Assembly (NCBI GenBank): GCA_002490635.1
Contig: DKUJ01000047.1
Location: forward strand, 8,545-72,544
DNA: 64,000 bases
Direction of reading: 5' to 3'
Origin: Porphyromonadaceae bacterium UBA7207
Lineage (GTDB): Bacteria; Bacteroidota; Bacteroidia; Bacteroidales; Muribaculaceae
The notes beneath the pieces were generated by a model. It had not been told where the DNA came from and searched no databases. It worked only from the letters and a program-made list of their open reading frames with translations. Of the stretch, positions 62,343-64,000 are shown one piece after another. The translations under genes were made by a program, and so were the position numbers. Within the stretch, counting starts at the first letter, position 1. Each line of letters begins with the position of its first letter.

Positions 62343-62383
62343 ATTTTGCGTCAAATGTCCGACCAGCCACCACTTCAAAAGAT

Positions 62384-62429
62384 TATATTTGTATTCTATT
62401 TGTAGAAATTGTATAATTCCATATTTTTG
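62384..62429 (+). promoter_or_regulatory. Tandem -7 boxes upstream of the GLUG protein gene
   Basis: A complete promoter TTTG (62399-62402), 19 bases, TATTTTTG (62422-62429) lies 30 bases before the ATG. A further TATATTTG (62384-62391) may be a second start. Confidence 0.65.
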
Positions 62430-62459
62430 TATTACATTACTAACCCTACAATCCTACAA

Positions 62460-64000
62460 ATGAAAAAATTTCTAAGCGTACTGCTGCTGTCGTTCGTCGC
62501 CACAACGCTCAATGCCGCAGACCCGGCACTCTCTCTTCAGGGCACAGGCTCGGAAGCGGATCCCTACAGAATCGGCAACGCTGCCGAGCTTCAGGAACTC
62601 GCGCTCGCATGCGCAGGTACAACTGCCGGAACAACCGGACATTACGACGGTGTACACTTCATTCTCACCGACGACATCGACATGGCCGGAGTGACCGACT
62701 TCATAGGCATAGCCTCGGCTCCATATTCCCAGGCCTCTTCCAACAACTACTACTTCGCCGGCGTGTTCGACGGCAAAGGCCACAGAATCAAAAATCTTGA
62801 AATAAAAAGCGTTGCCTTCGACGCCGACGGCAATCCCATCAAGAAATGGGGAGCAGGCCAAAGCCGCAAATGGGTGGGACTGTTCGGAAACCTCATGGGT
62901 GTGGAAGCCGTGGTACGGAATGTTATCATTGACGAATCCTGCCGTTTCGAGGCTCTTACCTTCGTCGGCGGAATAGCCGGAGAGGTTTCCAACGACGCAA
63001 GAATCGAGAACTGCAGCAACTACGGCACAATCGTTTGCTACGACCAGGTCGCCGGCGGCATTGCCGGCGCTCTCACAGGCACCAAATCCGATGTTTCAGC
63101 ATCAATAGAGAAATGCCTGAACGCAGGTGCGATAACAACATACGCAAAACAGGCGGGAGGCATTGCCGGAAAATCCACATGGGGCACCGTATCCGAATGT
63201 GCCAACATCGGGAACATCTCATCCACAAGCTCCGACCCCGAAGCCAGAAGCTATACCCAGACCGAAGCCGGTGGCATAATAGGTTCAGCACAGGCAACCA
63301 CAATCTCCGACTGCCTCAACGCAGGACTGATACTGGCCGACAAGGAACGTGCCGGAGGCATCGCCGGCTATATGACCTTGAATTCGGGCAAGGGCGAGAT
63401 AAAGTCGTGCGTGAACACCGGCACCATCCTCGGGCATGCCAGCTATCAATGCGGGCCTGTGTTAGGCGCCACATCGAATGATGACAAAAGCATGATGACT
63501 GCTTTCTCCAACTGCTATTACGACGGGCAGCTTCTCGATTCGCCATTCATGGCCACCGCCGACCTGCTGCCAGAATCCGATGGTATCGTAGCTGTTGCTA
63601 CCGCCGAACTCACATCAGGCAACGCCTTGGAAGGTCTGGGTGCCGCCTGGCAACTCAGCGCGGGGTACTACCCTGTTGTCAAAGCCCTGGCGTCCGAACT
63701 GTCCGCTGCCGCCTCCACATATATCCAGCTGCCGCAGGGGCAGACCGCAGCCCACTTTTCAGGCCAGGCCACCATCAGCGGTACAATGCCCGGAATATCG
63801 GCCTCGCTCGACGAAACCAGCGATCTGTTCTCCGTGAACGGAAACACAATCTCAGCCAGCCCCGACAAGGGAATGGGCAGCGCATGGATATCGCTGACCA
63901 ACGGCGACTACACCCGCAGACTATGCCTCACCACGTATAAAATAGCGCTTGAGGGCAACGGCACCGAAGCTTCGCCATACCAAATCAAGAATAAAAACGA
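62460..64000 (+). CDS. GLUG-motif surface/secreted protein, partial (3' end outside window)
   Basis: About 513 residues are visible and the frame is open at the edge. A signal peptide (MKKFLSVLLLSFVATTLNAA) precedes a repeat-rich region: several GLUG-type units (VGGIAGEVSN, AGGIAGALTG, AGGIAGKSTW, AGGIIGSAQA, AGGIAGYMT) with paired Cys (ENCSNYG, EKCLNAG, SECANIG, SDCLNAG, KSCVNTG). The opening LQGTGSEADPYRIGN recurs near the edge as LEGNGTEASPYQIKN, so a second module starts there. Such proteins are typically extracellular beta-helical adhesin-like proteins; whether this one is a type IX cargo depends on the unseen C-terminus. Confidence 0.82.
   Translation, partial: MKKFLSVLLLSFVATTLNAADPALSLQGTGSEADPYRIGNAAELQELALACAGTTAGTTGHYDGVHFILTDDIDMAGVTDFIGIASAPYSQASSNNYYFAGVFDGKGHRIKNLEIKSVAFDADGNPIKKWGAGQSRKWVGLFGNLMGVEAVVRNVIIDESCRFEALTFVGGIAGEVSNDARIENCSNYGTIVCYDQVAGGIAGALTGTKSDVSASIEKCLNAGAITTYAKQAGGIAGKSTWGTVSECANIGNISSTSSDPEARSYTQTEAGGIIGSAQATTISDCLNAGLILADKERAGGIAGYMTLNSGKGEIKSCVNTGTILGHASYQCGPVLGATSNDDKSMMTAFSNCYYDGQLLDSPFMATADLLPESDGIVAVATAELTSGNALEGLGAAWQLSAGYYPVVKALASELSAAASTYIQLPQGQTAAHFSGQATISGTMPGISASLDETSDLFSVNGNTISASPDKGMGSAWISLTNGDYTRRLCLTTYKIALEGNGTEASPYQIKNKN

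Overview
The window is chromosomal DNA from a member of the Bacteroidales, most likely a gut Muribaculaceae/S24-7-type organism; the order is well supported and the family is a guess. The evidence is a type IX secretion sortase pair (PorZ and PorU), a GldB-like lipoprotein, a GLPGLI protein paired with a TonB-dependent receptor, a short Hc1-type histone-like protein, an EF-G2-type elongation factor paralogue, GLUG surface proteins, and repeated Bacteroidetes-type promoters (TTTG, about 19-21 bases, TAnnTTTG). Coding density is high, genes sit in short operons with frequent ATGA overlaps, and most of the window is housekeeping. I saw no insertion sequence, prophage, CRISPR array or rRNA operon.

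Layout. 1-2734 (minus): GLPGLI protein and the visible part of an outer-membrane receptor. 2877-6681 (minus): one operon of NfnA, NfnB, a zinc/manganese-type binding lipoprotein and an ABC ATPase, without a permease. 6818-8488 (minus): L25, peptidyl-tRNA hydrolase and an S4 protein. 8793-15420 (plus): a biotin-dependent decarboxylase alpha subunit, a nonulosonate epimerase/cytidylyltransferase pair, and a SufT-LpxH-DEAD helicase operon. 15604-16970: queF, queC and a tiny histone-like gene. 17050-18789 (minus): amidase and MCE protein. 18931-20747: GldB-like protein and SurE. 20748-21156 is AT-rich and holds a candidate small RNA; a Lys/His-rich lipoprotein and folC follow. 22880-25212 (minus): a BrkB-type membrane protein, RidA and a small envelope protein. 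25358-30636: lipoprotein, pepT and miaA, then EF-G2. 30750-34348 (minus): hisS, pgi and murI. 34498-45268 (plus): a porin-like protein, a second candidate short RNA, dusB with a GIN protein, a sugar-isomerase/PfkB-like/ribH cluster with small envelope proteins and an eIF1-like factor, then coaX, an outer-membrane barrel, lptC, a CNNM/CBS protein and a formate/nitrite transporter. 45269-48924: a small membrane protein divergent from a MATE pump, then a phosphosugar mutase. 49070-61026: nadA, leuS, rdgB, porZ, an unknown gene, rex, a degenerate FAH-like gene and porU. 61092-64000: a choloylglycine-hydrolase-family enzyme, tRNA-Leu(UAG) and a GLUG protein cut by the window edge.

How it fits together. 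Envelope biogenesis recurs: LpxH and LptC (LPS), MCE protein (lipids), amidase and MurI (cell wall), PorZ/PorU (attachment of secreted proteins to anionic LPS). Redox is represented by the Nfn complex and by Rex, which senses NADH/NAD+. Translation and tRNA genes include LeuS, HisS, MiaA, DusB, QueF/QueC, Pth, L25, EF-G2 and SUI1.

No clear new defence or mobile system was found. The best leads are two short terminator-ended transcripts, five genes whose -7 box sits 5-8 bases before the start codon, an EF-G paralogue lacking the catalytic histidine, active-site-less FAH-like and PfkB-like proteins kept inside conserved operons, and a metal ABC pair without its permease.
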